Below are positions 17,695 through 27,091 of a stretch of 64,000 bases of DNA, piece after piece. The stretch comes from Ctena decussata (Eukaryota > Mollusca > Bivalvia > Lucinida > Lucinidae), in NCBI GenBank assembly GCA_963989385.1, contig OZ022502.1, positions 8,152,501-8,216,500 on the forward strand, read 5' to 3'. How positions within the stretch are numbered: the stretch's first letter is position 1; every line of letters begins with the position of its first letter. The notes below the pieces were generated by a model. The model was not told the origin of the DNA. It saw only the letters and a program-made list of their open reading frames with translations, and made no database searches. The position numbers were made by a program, and so were the translations under genes.

Positions 17695-18328
17695 ATGGAA
17701 AGTAAACCTGTGGATCCAAGACTTAATAAATACAGTGATGCCAACAGTATTTATTATCACTGCACAGCATTGAAGAAACTTTTGAAAGAGAATGACAGAA
17801 AATTAATTCAGCCATTGGAAATTTCACTAAAAGAACAAGGCCTGTTGAAACCACCCTATGGTTATTGCTACAATTGTGGGTCGGTGGATCATTGGACTGC
17901 CTCGTGTACCGAGGAGAAGAAGAAAACTACTACAAATAAACCACCCAATGGGAATTGTTACAACTGTGGTTCACCTGATCATTGGACTGCCTCATGTACC
18001 GAGGAGAAGAAGAAAACTACAAAGAAGCCACCGTATGGTACCTTGTTACAACTGTGGCTCGCCTGATCACTGGCTACCCTCATGTCCTCATACCGACTTA
18101 CAAGATGAAAGCTCGGGATCACCACAACCGGCCGAGAAGTCAGAAACTACGAGGAAAAGACGCCATACTGATGATGACTCTGATGTACCCAGTAAAAAGA
18201 AGTCAAGAACGGCTTCACCAGAACCGACAAAACCTACTGCTAGACAACATAAGAAGAAGAAATACTGTGTTGTGTGCAAAGAAGACACTCATATGATGAA
18301 AAACTGTCCTGAAATAGTGAAAAACTAG
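17695..18328 (+). pseudogene. CCHC zinc-knuckle protein gene with a frame break
   Basis: Nucleic-acid-binding type protein. Three CX2CX4HX4C knuckles lie in tandem ~25-30-residue units: CYNCGSVDHWTASC, CYNCGSPDHWTASC, then a third copy just after the frame changes. A Lys/Arg-rich segment with an NLS-like KKKSR follows, and a fourth knuckle (CVVCKEDTHMMKNC) is at the C-terminus. The first frame ends at 18066; the continuation to 18328 is in the frame one base over. The change falls around 18040-18046 inside the third repeat. It could be a true mutation, an assembly error or frameshifting. CCHC repeats recall retroviral Gag but no other Gag feature is present. Confidence 0.75.
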
Positions 18329-18449
18329 TGACTAGATAAGAGACCTAGTGGATAGACAATATCTAAACGATATTGTGTGTCTACTGGACAGTGACTACTA
18401 TTGTGTTCATAATGGATTAGTTTTCATAGTTACATGTAAGGTTGTATTC

Positions 18450-18455
18450 AATAAA
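18450..18455 (+). terminator. Polyadenylation signal AATAAA for the zinc-knuckle transcript
   Basis: AATAAA 122 bases after the stop at 18328, followed by a T/G-rich tract. It shows that the zinc-knuckle unit uses a conventional 3' end, unlike its neighbours. Confidence 0.6.
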
Positions 18456-18520
18456 ATTGTTTTTAAAGTATTTGTTTTTTGTTATTTCATAAGGTTACTC
18501 TTTAAACGAAAGAGTTGGGT

Positions 18521-18536
18521 AGCCCTGAAAAGGGCT
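18521..18536 (-). terminator. Histone-type 3' stem-loop (gene 18560-18754)
   Basis: The minus strand reads AGCCCTTTTCAGGGCT, a 6-bp stem with a TTTC loop matching the replication-dependent histone mRNA stem-loop, followed by ACCCA. It begins 23 bases after the stop codon. A purine-rich AAAGAG follows about 17 bases further, in the place of the histone downstream element. Confidence 0.85.
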
Positions 18537-18548
18537 GTTTGGGTGTTC

Positions 18549-18575
18549 TAAGTCTTCACTTACTGTGAAGACTTA
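18549..18575. repeat. 11-bp-stem hairpin over the stop of the small leftward gene
   Basis: TAAGTCTTCAC and its exact complement flank the 5-base loop TTACT. It contains the stop codon and last codons of the 64-aa gene and lies just upstream of the histone-type stem-loop. Confidence 0.85.
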
Positions 18576-18754
18576 GACACAGGTTTTACAATCCCCACAA
18601 CAGGATTCGTCTTTGATAAGTCGATCCCTCTCCTCCTCATAAATACTTCAAATCCCATCTTATTTTGCTGCCTTTCAACTTCTTTCCAGTCTTTCTTCTT
18701 AAAAGCTTTACACAGTCGGCTGAGATCAAAAGGGATATACTTTGACAAACCCAT
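18560..18754 (-). CDS. Small basic accessory protein (64 aa)
   Basis: A 64-aa protein starting MGLSKYIPFDLSRLCKAF, with a Lys/Arg-rich middle (KKKDWKEVERQQNK and FMRRRG). Not recognised. It is supported as a gene by its setting: TATA box about 30 bases upstream, a CCAAT sequence and the GACGTGAAAGA motif beyond that, and a histone-type stem-loop just after the stop. A small basic protein in a histone-like transcription unit invites comparison with chromatin proteins, but no histone fold or protamine pattern is visible. Confidence 0.7.
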   Translation of the reverse strand: MGLSKYIPFDLSRLCKAFKKKDWKEVERQQNKMGFEVFMRRRGIDLSKTNPVVGIVKPVSKSSQ

Positions 18755-18782
18755 ATTTGAGAATGAAGTTGTTAAAGGCAGT

Positions 18783-18791
18783 TAAATATAT
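18783..18791 (-). promoter_or_regulatory. TATA box for the 64-aa gene
   Basis: The minus strand reads ATATATTTA about 30 bases before the ATG, leaving room for a very short leader. Confidence 0.65.
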
Positions 18792-18807
18792 GTATTGACT
18801 CATGGCG

Positions 18808-18842
18808 GACGTGAAAGAGAGCATAGCCTCTTGACCAATCAA
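18808..18842 (-). promoter_or_regulatory. Shared GACGTGAAAGA motif and CCAAT box
   Basis: GACGTGAAAGAGAGCA (18808-18823) recurs as GACGTGAAAGAAAGCA at 19335-19350, 15 of 16 identical. A CCAAT box (GACCAATCA, about 18833-18841) lies further upstream of the same TATA. This is a histone-promoter-like arrangement of CCAAT plus TATA. Confidence 0.6.
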
Positions 18843-18911
18843 AACTATGCAAAGTAGTTATGGGGTTTTATGCAACAATCAACAAAGTATTTCTTTCTGA
18901 TAAGTTGTGGT

Positions 18912-18927
18912 GGCCCTGAAAAGGGCC
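18912..18927 (-). terminator. Histone-type 3' stem-loop (gene 18952-19281)
   Basis: The minus strand reads GGCCCTTTTCAGGGCC, an exact match to the animal histone mRNA stem-loop consensus GGYYCTTTTCAGRRCC. It starts 24 bases after the stop codon, is followed by ACCACA, and then by CAGAAAGAAA about 12 bases on, matching the U7 snRNA-binding downstream element in type and position. Confidence 0.9.
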
Positions 18928-18951
18928 GTTTTGAGGTTTTAATAAACCTTT

Positions 18952-19281
18952 CTATGAGCAGGGACACCGCGAGGGCCTGCCACCACAAGCTGGACAGCGT
19001 ACTGACCAGCTCGTGTAGGTCACAGTCCTCTCTGCCGGCAGATAGAATGGTGGCTGGTCCGCCTCCCTCTCCCAATCTTCACCGGATGGTCGTTCTTCAG
19101 GCTCTTGCTTCACTTCTTCGGGCTCTTGCTTCACCACAGCCATCTGTCTGTCGACCGTCACCATCCTTCTTACGATGCCTATCAGCTCTACGAGCCTCTC
19201 TGCACTCTCCATTACAGACCTAGTCTGTGTCTCCAAAGCATCGAGATATTCGTCGCTCAACATCTTCTCTGTGTATAGCAT
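18952..19281 (-). CDS. Accessory protein with tandem VKQEPEE units and Cys-rich C-terminus
   Basis: A 109-aa protein. Residues 1-50 are helical (EYLDALETQTRSVMESAERL). Two consecutive VKQEPEE units follow, each a psi-K-x-E sumoylation consensus, then a polar linker and a C-terminal SVRCPACGGRPSRCPC whose four Cys could bind one metal ion. No family recognised. It is divergent with the 135-aa gene at 19418 and its mRNA ends in a histone-type stem-loop. A nuclear regulatory role is a reasonable guess only. Confidence 0.68.
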   Translation of the reverse strand: MLYTEKMLSDEYLDALETQTRSVMESAERLVELIGIVRRMVTVDRQMAVVKQEPEEVKQEPEERPSGEDWEREADQPPFYLPAERTVTYTSWSVRCPACGGRPSRCPCS

Positions 19282-19315
19282 AAAGACAATGTGACGAAGT
19301 GGGTCAGTGTTCCAG

Positions 19316-19389
19316 TATTTATTCTCTCAACACCGACGTGAAAGAAAGCACTTTTCTAAGTAGGTCAATCCGGTCTTGGGAGTATAAAA
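19316..19389. promoter_or_regulatory. Divergent promoter between the 109-aa and 135-aa genes
   Basis: Leftward TATA-like AGAATAAATAC (19314-19324, minus strand) about 35 bases before ATG 19281. Rightward TATAAAA (19383-19389) about 29 bases before ATG 19418. GACGTGAAAGAAAGCA (19335-19350) lies between them and could serve both. Leaders would be very short on both sides. Confidence 0.65.
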
Positions 19390-19417
19390 TGGCACTGACC
19401 TACTTACAACTTCAGTC

Positions 19418-19825
19418 ATGCAGCAACTACTGACCTTAGACGATCTTATGAAAGAACCAGACCTTCTATCGACGGCAATTAACTCAATTGCTACTGATGC
19501 ATCGTTAACTCAACAACAACAACCGAACGTGCAGACCTATTACTACCACCCACAGCAATCACAACTGCAACAAACACAGCCACAGGTGTCACAGCCAAAG
19601 ACGGGAGCTGTAGAAGTCTTGCTCAAAGAACTCAATGATCTCAAGAAAAGAGTACAGCAGTTAGAGGACCAAAAGCAACAACGTCCCATGGAATTAAATC
19701 CGATCAGAATACCATTAACTATAGAAGTAATGACACCAGAATCGTCTGTGACCGTACCAACTCAAAATGGACTTGGGGCGCATAGCAAGAACATAGATAA
19801 TTCAAAAAGAAAGAAGAAACAATAG
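19418..19825 (+). CDS. Gln-rich coiled-coil accessory protein
   Basis: A 135-aa protein. It has an N-terminal acidic/hydrophobic stretch (LLTLDDLMKEPDLLSTAI), a Gln/Tyr-rich middle, a short coiled coil (VEVLLKELNDLKKRVQQLE, about 66-85), and a Lys-rich C-terminus (KRKKKQ) that could be a nuclear localisation signal. This organisation resembles small transcriptional regulators, but no DNA-binding domain is recognisable. Its mRNA ends in a histone-type stem-loop 27 bases after the stop. Confidence 0.7.
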   Translation: MQQLLTLDDLMKEPDLLSTAINSIATDASLTQQQQPNVQTYYYHPQQSQLQQTQPQVSQPKTGAVEVLLKELNDLKKRVQQLEDQKQQRPMELNPIRIPLTIEVMTPESSVTVPTQNGLGAHSKNIDNSKRKKKQ

Positions 19826-19852
19826 ATTCTTCTTAGCTATAACCACACAAAC

Positions 19853-19868
19853 AGTCCTTTTCAGGACT
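19853..19868 (+). terminator. Histone-type 3' stem-loop (gene 19418-19825)
   Basis: AGTCCTTTTCAGGACT followed by ACCAA and, about 12 bases later, CAGAAAGAAT. Loop and flanks match the histone mRNA pattern; the second and third stem pairs differ from the consensus but remain complementary, i.e. compensatory change. Confidence 0.85.
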
Positions 19869-19918
19869 ACCAATTACATCAGAAAGAATACCCTACTGAT
19901 TGCCCTAATACTAAGGAA

Positions 19919-20187
19919 GCTATAGAGTTATGCCTCTGGTATAGTGAGGTCTTGAGATACAGGGCCAAGAGACTCATAGCAGACGCATATTACTGTATAG
20001 CCTCTTAAGACATCTCCTATGCCATATTACATAGACTTTTACTCTTGAAAAAGACTAAGTTATTTCAAACTAGCCTTTTCAAGCTTACTAAAGCGATGTC
20101 ATCTATGGCCACGCCCGGCCCAAGACTGCCCCAAGTTGCGGACTTAGTCTCCGGACGGGCGTGGCCATAGTGCCGTCCTTTACTACT
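19919..20187 (-). repeat. Right terminal inverted repeat of element 1 (269 bp)
   Basis: Reverse complement of 1754-2022, ending CCTTTACTACT at 20187. Confidence 0.95.
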
Positions 20188-20193
20188 TGCGCC
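20188..20193. repeat. Right 6-bp target site duplication (TGCGCC)
   Basis: Exact copy of 1748-1753, directly after the terminus. Confidence 0.95.
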
Positions 20194-20459
20194 CAGCGAA
20201 CATGAGGACTCACAGAAGAAGCAAAACACTGAAATTCTGGAGCAGAAGAAACCTACCAGTTAAACCACGATGGGCCCGACCCAAGACGTCCCAGTACGGA
20301 TGTCAGACACCAACCGTCTGTGTTACTATTATGTTAGGTGTAGGATGTCGCCTTCATAAAGTACGAGGCCCGACCCACTGTCGTGCAATGGAAAAGGTAA
20401 GGGAAATGGTTAACCTTGATTGGGTTAACTACCAAGCATGCCGTTTGTCGCAAAACATA

Positions 20460-20694
20460 TGAGCCGCGACACGAGAAAAACAAAGTGGTTGTGCACCAAG
20501 CGCCGACTCAGATCAGCCTGGACATCCGCCGAATCCACTCAGACTTTTCGTTAAACGCTAAAAGGGTAGCTAAGGATCAAAGCTACCTCCATGCGGACAG
20601 CGAAGACTCTGATCAGACTGGGCGGATGCCCAGGCTGATCTGAGTCTTCGCTGGGCGCACAACCACTTTGTTGGTTTTCTCATGTTGCGGCTCA
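20460..20694. repeat. Palindromic MITE family A, copy 2
   Basis: Begins TGAGCCGCGACACGAGAAAA and ends with the complement (CATGTTGCGGCTCA). Internally it repeats ATCAGCCTGG, CTGATCAGAC and GTAGCT modules, so the whole unit is a long imperfect palindrome. Confidence 0.85.
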
Positions 20695-21485
20695 TATGTG
20701 TTATAACCAGTCATTTTATATCGAATTATTATCCTCTTAAAATAAAAAAGGAAAATCATTTTTAGCAATTATTTTTTCTGAATTCATTCACCAAAGTAAA
20801 AAGATAGGCAATAATCAGGAATTAATAAGTAATCAAATCCCACAGCCCGCTCTCAAAGGGAAAGAAGCACACACACACGGAAAAGGTGACACAAGTTCAC
20901 GAAAGACACGCACGCTAAACTGAATGAGCAGCTCTTTCCCAAACAGGTGGTCATTCAGCTACCCTAATCAAAAACGGCATCAACATCTATTTTTACGAGT
21001 ATCTATTTTATTTTTAACTAACAAAACAAAATGCAGATTGAACAGAAAAGCAGGTGACCAAACCGTCAAAGAACATAGACAAGCGGACATAGCACAATGT
21101 AACATCAGGGAACCACAACAGAAGTACCGCCTTGGAACGGTCAGCAATAGATTGCTGGGGTTGCGGGGGGGGGGGGTGGCTTAAACATGTTTTCCTGGAT
21201 CAAAACCTCGCTCTTTGCTTCTGCAGTGGTTCGAAACATTTAGTTAGCTGCTTGGTCTGCAAGAAGAATTCTTAACCCATCAATGAATCATCATCGGAAA
21301 CAACAAATCACGTATAAGACCTATGACGAACCAGAGATGAGGACTCGACGGAAATAACGTATTGCGACACCAGGGGACCCCCCTGGGAAGTCAAACAACA
21401 CCACTGAAATACCGCAAAAGAAAACAATTAGTTAGACCCCGAATAACCAAGCAACGGACAAGGCAAACTCCGGCCCCAACCAGTT
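20695..21485. other. Repeat-derived intergenic DNA
   Basis: Holds the right copy (20805-20946) of the repeat seen at 1561-1712. A CCGCCTTGGAACGGTCAGCA segment near 21126 has a relative near 28690, and there is a short G run near 21166. No gene. Confidence 0.5.
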
Positions 21486-22260
21486 TTATGTCGGGCACAT
21501 CATTGAGTCTGATACCTGACCGACCGGCGTGCAATTAAAGGGGGAAGCAAAGATATTAACCGTGATTGGGTTAACTACTATAAAGGCAGACTGTAGCATA
21601 TCATGTTTGTAACGAACGACAATTTTTCTGAACTGATCAGAAAAATCAGAGCTACCTGCAATATTTTTGAATTTATAAACTAAGTCACCATAAAATTCTG
21701 GTTCCGATAGGCCCTGTTGCAAAAGACCTTGACCGACCTTGAATTTAGAAATCAATTCATAGTATCGGCAATAGAATTTTGAAAAAGCTTTTCGAAGTTT
21801 ATGATACCGATATCCCTGTTGGAGAAGCTTATCAGTTAAAATTTTATTACGGGCATTGAAGTCAGTCACATGACTAGACACTCTAGCTAACCGAGTAAGT
21901 TGAGAAATGTAAACCCCATATGGGGTAGAACGGGGAACATCACCATCCGAAAACGGAAAATTCACTTTGTCAAAATCAAAGTCATCGCGTTTATCATAAA
22001 TATTGGTTGAGACATAGCCTGGGTCCAGTCGTCAATATTATTTTAATCCTATCCTAATAAAGAATAAATGAAATGATTATTATTAACCTTTTGTAAATAT
22101 TGACATTTTTGACAATAAAATACAAAAAAAAAAAAAAAAAAAAATAATAATAATAATAATACAATAAAAGAAAAAAGAAAAAGAAAATCAGACTGGAACC
22201 CAGGCTAGCTGAAACGAATCCTTTTGAAATAGATAAATGTAAATCCAATAAAAGCATCGC
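21486..22260 (-). pseudogene. Penelope-like reverse transcriptase C-terminal fragment, interrupted by a MITE
   Basis: The minus-strand frame carries DLHLSISKGFVSA near 22225, then after a ~180-bp insertion YVSTNIYDKRDDFDFDKVNF and FPFSDGDVPRSTPYGVYISQ. It continues through GYRYHKLRKAFSKFYCRYYE and LSEPEFYGDLVYKFK. This is the conserved C-terminal part of a reverse-transcriptase family abundant in invertebrates; I think it is Penelope-like, but the clade is uncertain. No start, no RT core here. A second fragment of the same family lies at 26960-27425. Confidence 0.7.
22021..22210. mobile_element. MITE-like insertion inside the RT fragment
   Basis: Short inverted termini of the CCTGGGTNCCAGTC type (minus strand: GCCTGGGTTCCAGTC at one end, GACTGGACCCAGGC at the other) enclose AT-rich sequence with A and AAT runs. 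It separates two pieces of one RT reading frame. Confidence 0.65.
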
Positions 22261-22350
22261 AAACGACTGCGTGATACCCCGCCACTGCAAACTTTTTTCA
22301 CACACCGATTTTTCCAGATTTAAGCATGTATATAGCCGGGGAGGCAGGCG

Positions 22351-22672
22351 GAGATAACTCCCATGGGGTAAATTTGAGCATCACTGGAGGTTTCCTCACT
22401 TTGATCATTTGCTGAAAGTTTCAGAAAAATTGCTTCAAACTCTGATTTTATATGGAATTTTTCATGATTTTATAAATGTATATAGTCCCAGGGCAGGGGC
22501 AGATAACTACCGATGATAAAATTTCTGAGCTGATACAAAGCTTTTGTTACTTCGATCATGTTTGTGAAGTTTCATCATGATATTCCAAGTAGTAAAGGAA
22601 CTAGAGGCCAGAAACCAGTTTTTGTACATTGACAAGTGCCATCTCTGTCAGAAATTAACGAAATTTGCCCAG
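22351..22672 (+). repeat. Dispersed ~320-bp repeat, copy 1
   Basis: Matches 26570-26894 in the same orientation (shared ACTCCCATGGGGTAAATTTG, TGATCATTTGCTGAAAGTTT, CAGGGCAGGGGCAGATAA). No coding content. Confidence 0.8.
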
Positions 22673-24698
22673 TATTCTAACACAGTGCGCCTATAGAAGC
22701 AATGGAAAATTTCCGTGTTTTATTCTGCAACAATTCACTTTTAGGAGCGCGTGAGTCTAATTGCTGACGTCACTGGCAATACTGACGTAATTTTGTAGAC
22801 GGTGTAACGTCGCCTTTTCTTTCTCATAGGGAACTTTATGCTTCAATACGGCGGAAATTACCGATAGCGACTTACGGGTTTATCCGAGAGCTTACCTGTT
22901 GAAATTCTGTCCAGTGCTATATGCAATTACATTGAAATATAATGTAAAATGTTAAATAAAATATATATATGATAGTACGACAATTTTTTATAAGTTATGA
23001 ACATAAACTTCAGTCTTTGCTCGTTAATATGGTGTAAAAATATATAAAATAACTTCATATTTTGATTCTTCCATTGGCTTTTGAAGTTTGAAGCTTCAGT
23101 CACTTGAAATTATATACGAATCATGTCGAAAATGCCCAAGAAGCTATGTTCAGCCTTAAATTTGAAAATGATCGCATTTTCTATAAAACTTTTATAAGTT
23201 ATCATCATCGAGAGATTTTTATAAGGTTTACATTGGTGTAATTCATTATAAAATAAGTACACTATAAGTATCTTCCATTGATCTCTAAACATTCAAAAAG
23301 TCGTGTTTCGATAAACCTCGCTCATAATTATGTCTCAAATAGTCTAAGTCCAAATCCGCTTATATTGCGTAAAGGCTAAATACCACATCCTTTTTTGGTA
23401 TTCGTGTTTTGTTTATATATTTCATGTGTGCTTTTTATGATCTACATGTAATTAAGAAAGGAACACTATTTATATAGTCTGATTAAGATAGAAAGAAAGA
23501 AAGAAAAACGCAAGAAAGGAAAACAGAGAAAGAAGTCAATAAACTCTTAAACGTGACAATCAAACGTGAAAAAAAAACGGTTAATCGACTAATTGTAGTT
23601 TTTTTTTTTAATTCTTAATAAGCTAAAAAGGTCAACTATGAAAACAAATAATTACATATCTTATAGTAATGTTAATTTAATCTATTAGTTATTATATGAT
23701 TTCTAGTGTTTGTGCTAACAGTTTTGATTGAAATTTATTCGAGTGTGGTGGGGCGTATTTATCAAAGAAACCGAAATATGTTTTGTCTATCACAAGGTAG
23801 GATCTCAGAAGCCACAGAATCGTATTTTTATTGGCTAGCTAACTGACAGATTTGCACATTTATTATTAGGAGACATGGAGAATATTTAATATATGACTGT
23901 TTTAAGGTAAGCTAGAAAGGATTATTTAAAGATAAAATTTTTGTGTTATTTTTGGTATTTCTGCTAAAATGAGTACTTACGATAAAAAGCCTGTGCATCT
24001 GCGTAATGTTATCAGCCCTGATATGTGCAAAATGATAACACCAAACAGTGTCTGAACAGTTTGCGCAAGCTGATCCGAATACGTTGATAATACGCTATGT
24101 ATACAGTATAAGTAACATGTAAATTACGCGCGCATTAATTGATTATCGATCATAAAATCCGATATTACCTCCTATCATCATCTCATTAAAGTTTGAAATG
24201 AACTCATCATGAAATAACCAAAGATAAATGCTAAAAAATATAAAGCTGCAACATTCAATTTATGGAATTATTTATTCACAGTTTCGGGCATGACTTACAA
24301 TATACATTTTAGTTTAAACAACATAGATTGATCAATATGCAAACTGACTCAGATCAGCTTATGCACTTGCGAAACACTGGTCTGAGTCTATGATCATTTC
24401 ATGAATAATTTTTGTTTTTGTCAATTTTAGTATTAGTTTGTATAACCCAACCCGTTTCTGCACAAACCGAACTGATCCAAATTTCTGATCAAAATATTTT
24501 AAACATGTGTGATCAAATCAGGCTGTGCCTGTGCGCAAACCATTTAGAATTGGCAAGCTGTTCTCATGTTGTAATTAAATTCAGTTAGAATTAAAAACAG
24601 TTAGAAATACGAAGATACAAGGCACTAGTCAGCGGTCTGGCTGCGCCGGCCAAGGCCGGGCCACTTTTTTCTGGTCATTTTTCATAATTTTCCTCGTA
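22673..24698. other. Long AT-rich intergenic stretch
   Basis: No coding frame, exon or defined repeat family recognised. Minor simple-sequence tracts, e.g. GAAA repeats near 23490-23520 and T runs near 23605. Confidence 0.45.
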
Positions 24699-24900
24699 CG
24701 AGCCGCGACACGATAAGCCAGCAAAGTGGAATGTGCACCCAGCGAAGACGCAGATCAGCCTTGGCAGCCACCCAGGTAGCTTATACTCTGAGCTACCTCC
24801 ATGCCGATATTGAAGCCTCTGATCAGATTAGGCGGATGCTCCGGCTGATCTGAGTCTTCGCTGGGCGCACATGCAGCTGTGTTTGTCATGTCACGGCTCA
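24699..24900. repeat. Palindromic MITE family A, copy 3
   Basis: CGAGCCGCGACACGATAAGC at the left and CATGTCACGGCTCA at the right. Shortened internally compared with copies 5 and 6. Confidence 0.8.
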
Positions 24901-25126
24901 TTTAATTGTTTGCTAAAGTCATCGACTGAGAAGCCTACTGAGCCGCTGTTGTCGACACGCCATCTGTCTGAAGGTGTGAAATTCGGTCACATGTCTTGTC
25001 AAAACAATGCAATTTCAAATTTAACACTCGCTAACGGCAATGAAAGTCAGAAATCGATATTCAATCCGATGTGTATTAAAAATCGTCTTATGATGATTTT
25101 TTAACAGTATGAAAATAGTAATTTTA

Positions 25127-25322
25127 GCAGCGTCGCAACAAAACGAACACAGTTCCATAGCGCCCTACGAAGTCTTAGATCAGCCTGGGCAGGATAACCA
25201 ATGGGCTAAGCTACCTCTTCGCGGACAGAGAAGACTCTTATCAGACTGGGCGGATACCCACGCTGATCTGAGTGTTCGCAGGGCGCCATGCCATTTTGTT
25301 TGTTTTGTCGTGTCGCGACTCA
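25127..25322. repeat. Palindromic MITE family A, copy 4 (degraded)
   Basis: Left end diverged (GCGTCGCAACAAAACGAACA); right end TTTGTCGTGTCGCGACTCA. Internal ATCAGCCTGGGCA and CAGACTGGGCGGAT modules kept. Confidence 0.7.
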
Positions 25323-26566
25323 TTTATTATTTTTTGTTTTGTTCACAGAAAAGGCAGCTTTTAAATACTAATCCTAAATGTTTAAACTTAAATGTTTTTT
25401 AAATAACGCAGCTTAGCAGAAAGCCGAAAGACGGCATGTGCATAAAACTTTTGAACAGTTTTGTCAAACCAGAAAGTCAAAAGAAAAAAAAGTTGTCGTT
25501 GCTGTTGAGTTGTGGTTTAACGTCCCAGAAAATAATATTTTAGTCATGTCCAGATAATGCTTCTGAATTTGCGTGACTACTAGAATAACTCGGCCTGCGA
25601 TAAATGACACTAAGGTCTAGCAGCCGCTGCCGCAGAAGCATCAGGGAGCCAATATATATTTCGCGAGCCCCAATGCGCGGGACAAAAGAAAAAAAATAAG
25701 AAACGAAAAAAAAAAAAAAAAAAAACATGTGGGTGGATGGGTATCTGTATCAGGCTCAATCTTTCCATAAAGCTGAGACCGTCAAAGAGGGATCGAAATA
25801 TCATAATTTATTATAAGTATAATTGTTTTATGTTTTTGTTGTCAGAAACTAAAACGACCAATAATCAGATCTATTTTTCTCGCCAATCCTTACGAAATTG
25901 ACCTAAATATGTGAAAAAAAAGAGACTTATTACAACAAAAGTGAGCAAATGAGAAAAGTAAATTGATTTGATCTGAGAAAAAGAAAACCCATATTGTTAA
26001 AAAATTAAAAATGTTTCCATCCATCTCCTTCGTTTTGTTATTATTCTGATCAAATATCAAACACAGTGATGACAAAAAACGGCTGCAGAGAATTTCAACA
26101 CCTGTACAGATCCGGGGATATGGACATCGATATGACATTCCTAATATCGATTAATACCTATCGCTTCGCGGGTCTAAGGGAAATAACTGCATTCACATTA
26201 ATACTCGCTCCAGGTAACAGGTAACCGAGTACACTACTTAGCGCGCCTTGAAGACATAAGCTCCAGTTGAAAAGCACCATAAAAATGTACATTTATATTA
26301 GATACAGTTTAGAAAATTAGCGGGAACATTAACTCGCTGACAAGATGGTTGGGAGAATTTGAATGAAATAATAGTTTTTCAGCGTTTTTGAGTGTTAGAA
26401 TCGAAATAGTTCAGCTGTAGCATTGAATTGTCGGCCAGTTGTAAGTAGATATATTACTCGCGCTCCGCGCTCGTGATATGATCTTCTTTACAACCGACCT
26501 CCAAACGTATATTATTACTCAACAATTCACTGCTAGAGCTGATCGATTTCTTAAACAATCCCAAGC
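25323..26566. other. Intergenic DNA, no gene seen
   Basis: AT-rich, with an A run near 25700-25722. No recognisable gene or exon. Confidence 0.45.
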
Positions 26567-27090
26567 GAGACATAACTCCCATGGGGTAAATTTGAGCGTT
26601 ACTGGAGGCTTTCATCACTCTGATCATTTGCTGAAAGTTTCAGAAAATTGCTTCAAACTCTGATTTTATATGGGATTTTTCATGATTTTATACATGTATA
26701 TAGTCCCAGGGCAGGGGCAGATAAACCCCGATGATAAAATTTCTGAGCAGATACAAAGCTTTTGTTACTTCTATCTTGTTTGTGCAGTTTCATCATGATA
26801 CTCCAAGTAGTAAAGGAACTAGAGGCCAGAAACCAGTTTTTGTACATTGACAAGTGTCATAACTCTGTCAGAAATTAACGAAATTTCCCCATTAACAATC
26901 CCAAGCGAGACATTCTCGGTACAAGTGCATATGCAAAATTTGAAGGAAATCCGTTGATAAGTACTTAAGTTATCGAACGGAAACGAAGTGCGGACGGACA
27001 GACGGACGTACGTACTGCGGACGGACGGACAGACACACGGACAGCCAACGTGAAAACATAATACCCCGCCACTAACGTGTGGCGGGGTAT
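26567..27090 (+). repeat. Dispersed repeat copy 2 with GGACGGAC-rich tail
   Basis: 26570-26894 matches 22351-22672. It is followed by a GGACGGACAGACGG-type tract and a hairpin ATACCCCGCCAC / GTGGCGGGGTAT at about 27061-27091. Confidence 0.75.
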
Positions 27091-27091
27091 A

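Larger units (their letters stand above)
1754..20187. mobile_element. Complete Polinton/Maverick (adintovirus-like) element 1
   Basis: An 18,434-bp unit with 269-bp terminal inverted repeats that read as identical, termini AGTAGTAAAGG, and a perfect 6-bp target duplication. It encodes the full Polinton set: DNA polymerase B, retroviral-type integrase, adenain-like protease, packaging ATPase, major and minor capsid proteins. It also carries accessory genes on the right. Virion and replication genes run leftward; most of the right-hand 4 kb runs rightward. Identical TIRs and a clean target duplication argue for recent integration. One accessory gene carries a frame break. This is an integrated animal virus-like element. 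Confidence 0.96.

Noticed and set aside
17695..18328. Retroviral or LTR-element Gag from the CCHC repeats
   Set aside because: No capsid domain, protease, RT or LTRs nearby; it lies inside the Polinton between its own TATA box and polyadenylation signal.
18348..18551. 67-codon rightward frame after the zinc-knuckle gene
   Set aside because: AT-driven, contains the AATAAA signal and overlaps the histone-type stem-loop of the opposite strand; not a credible gene.
19331..19350. Interferon-stimulated response element
   Set aside because: GAAAGAAAGC lacks the required GAAANNGAAA spacing; better described as the shared GACGTGAAAGA motif.
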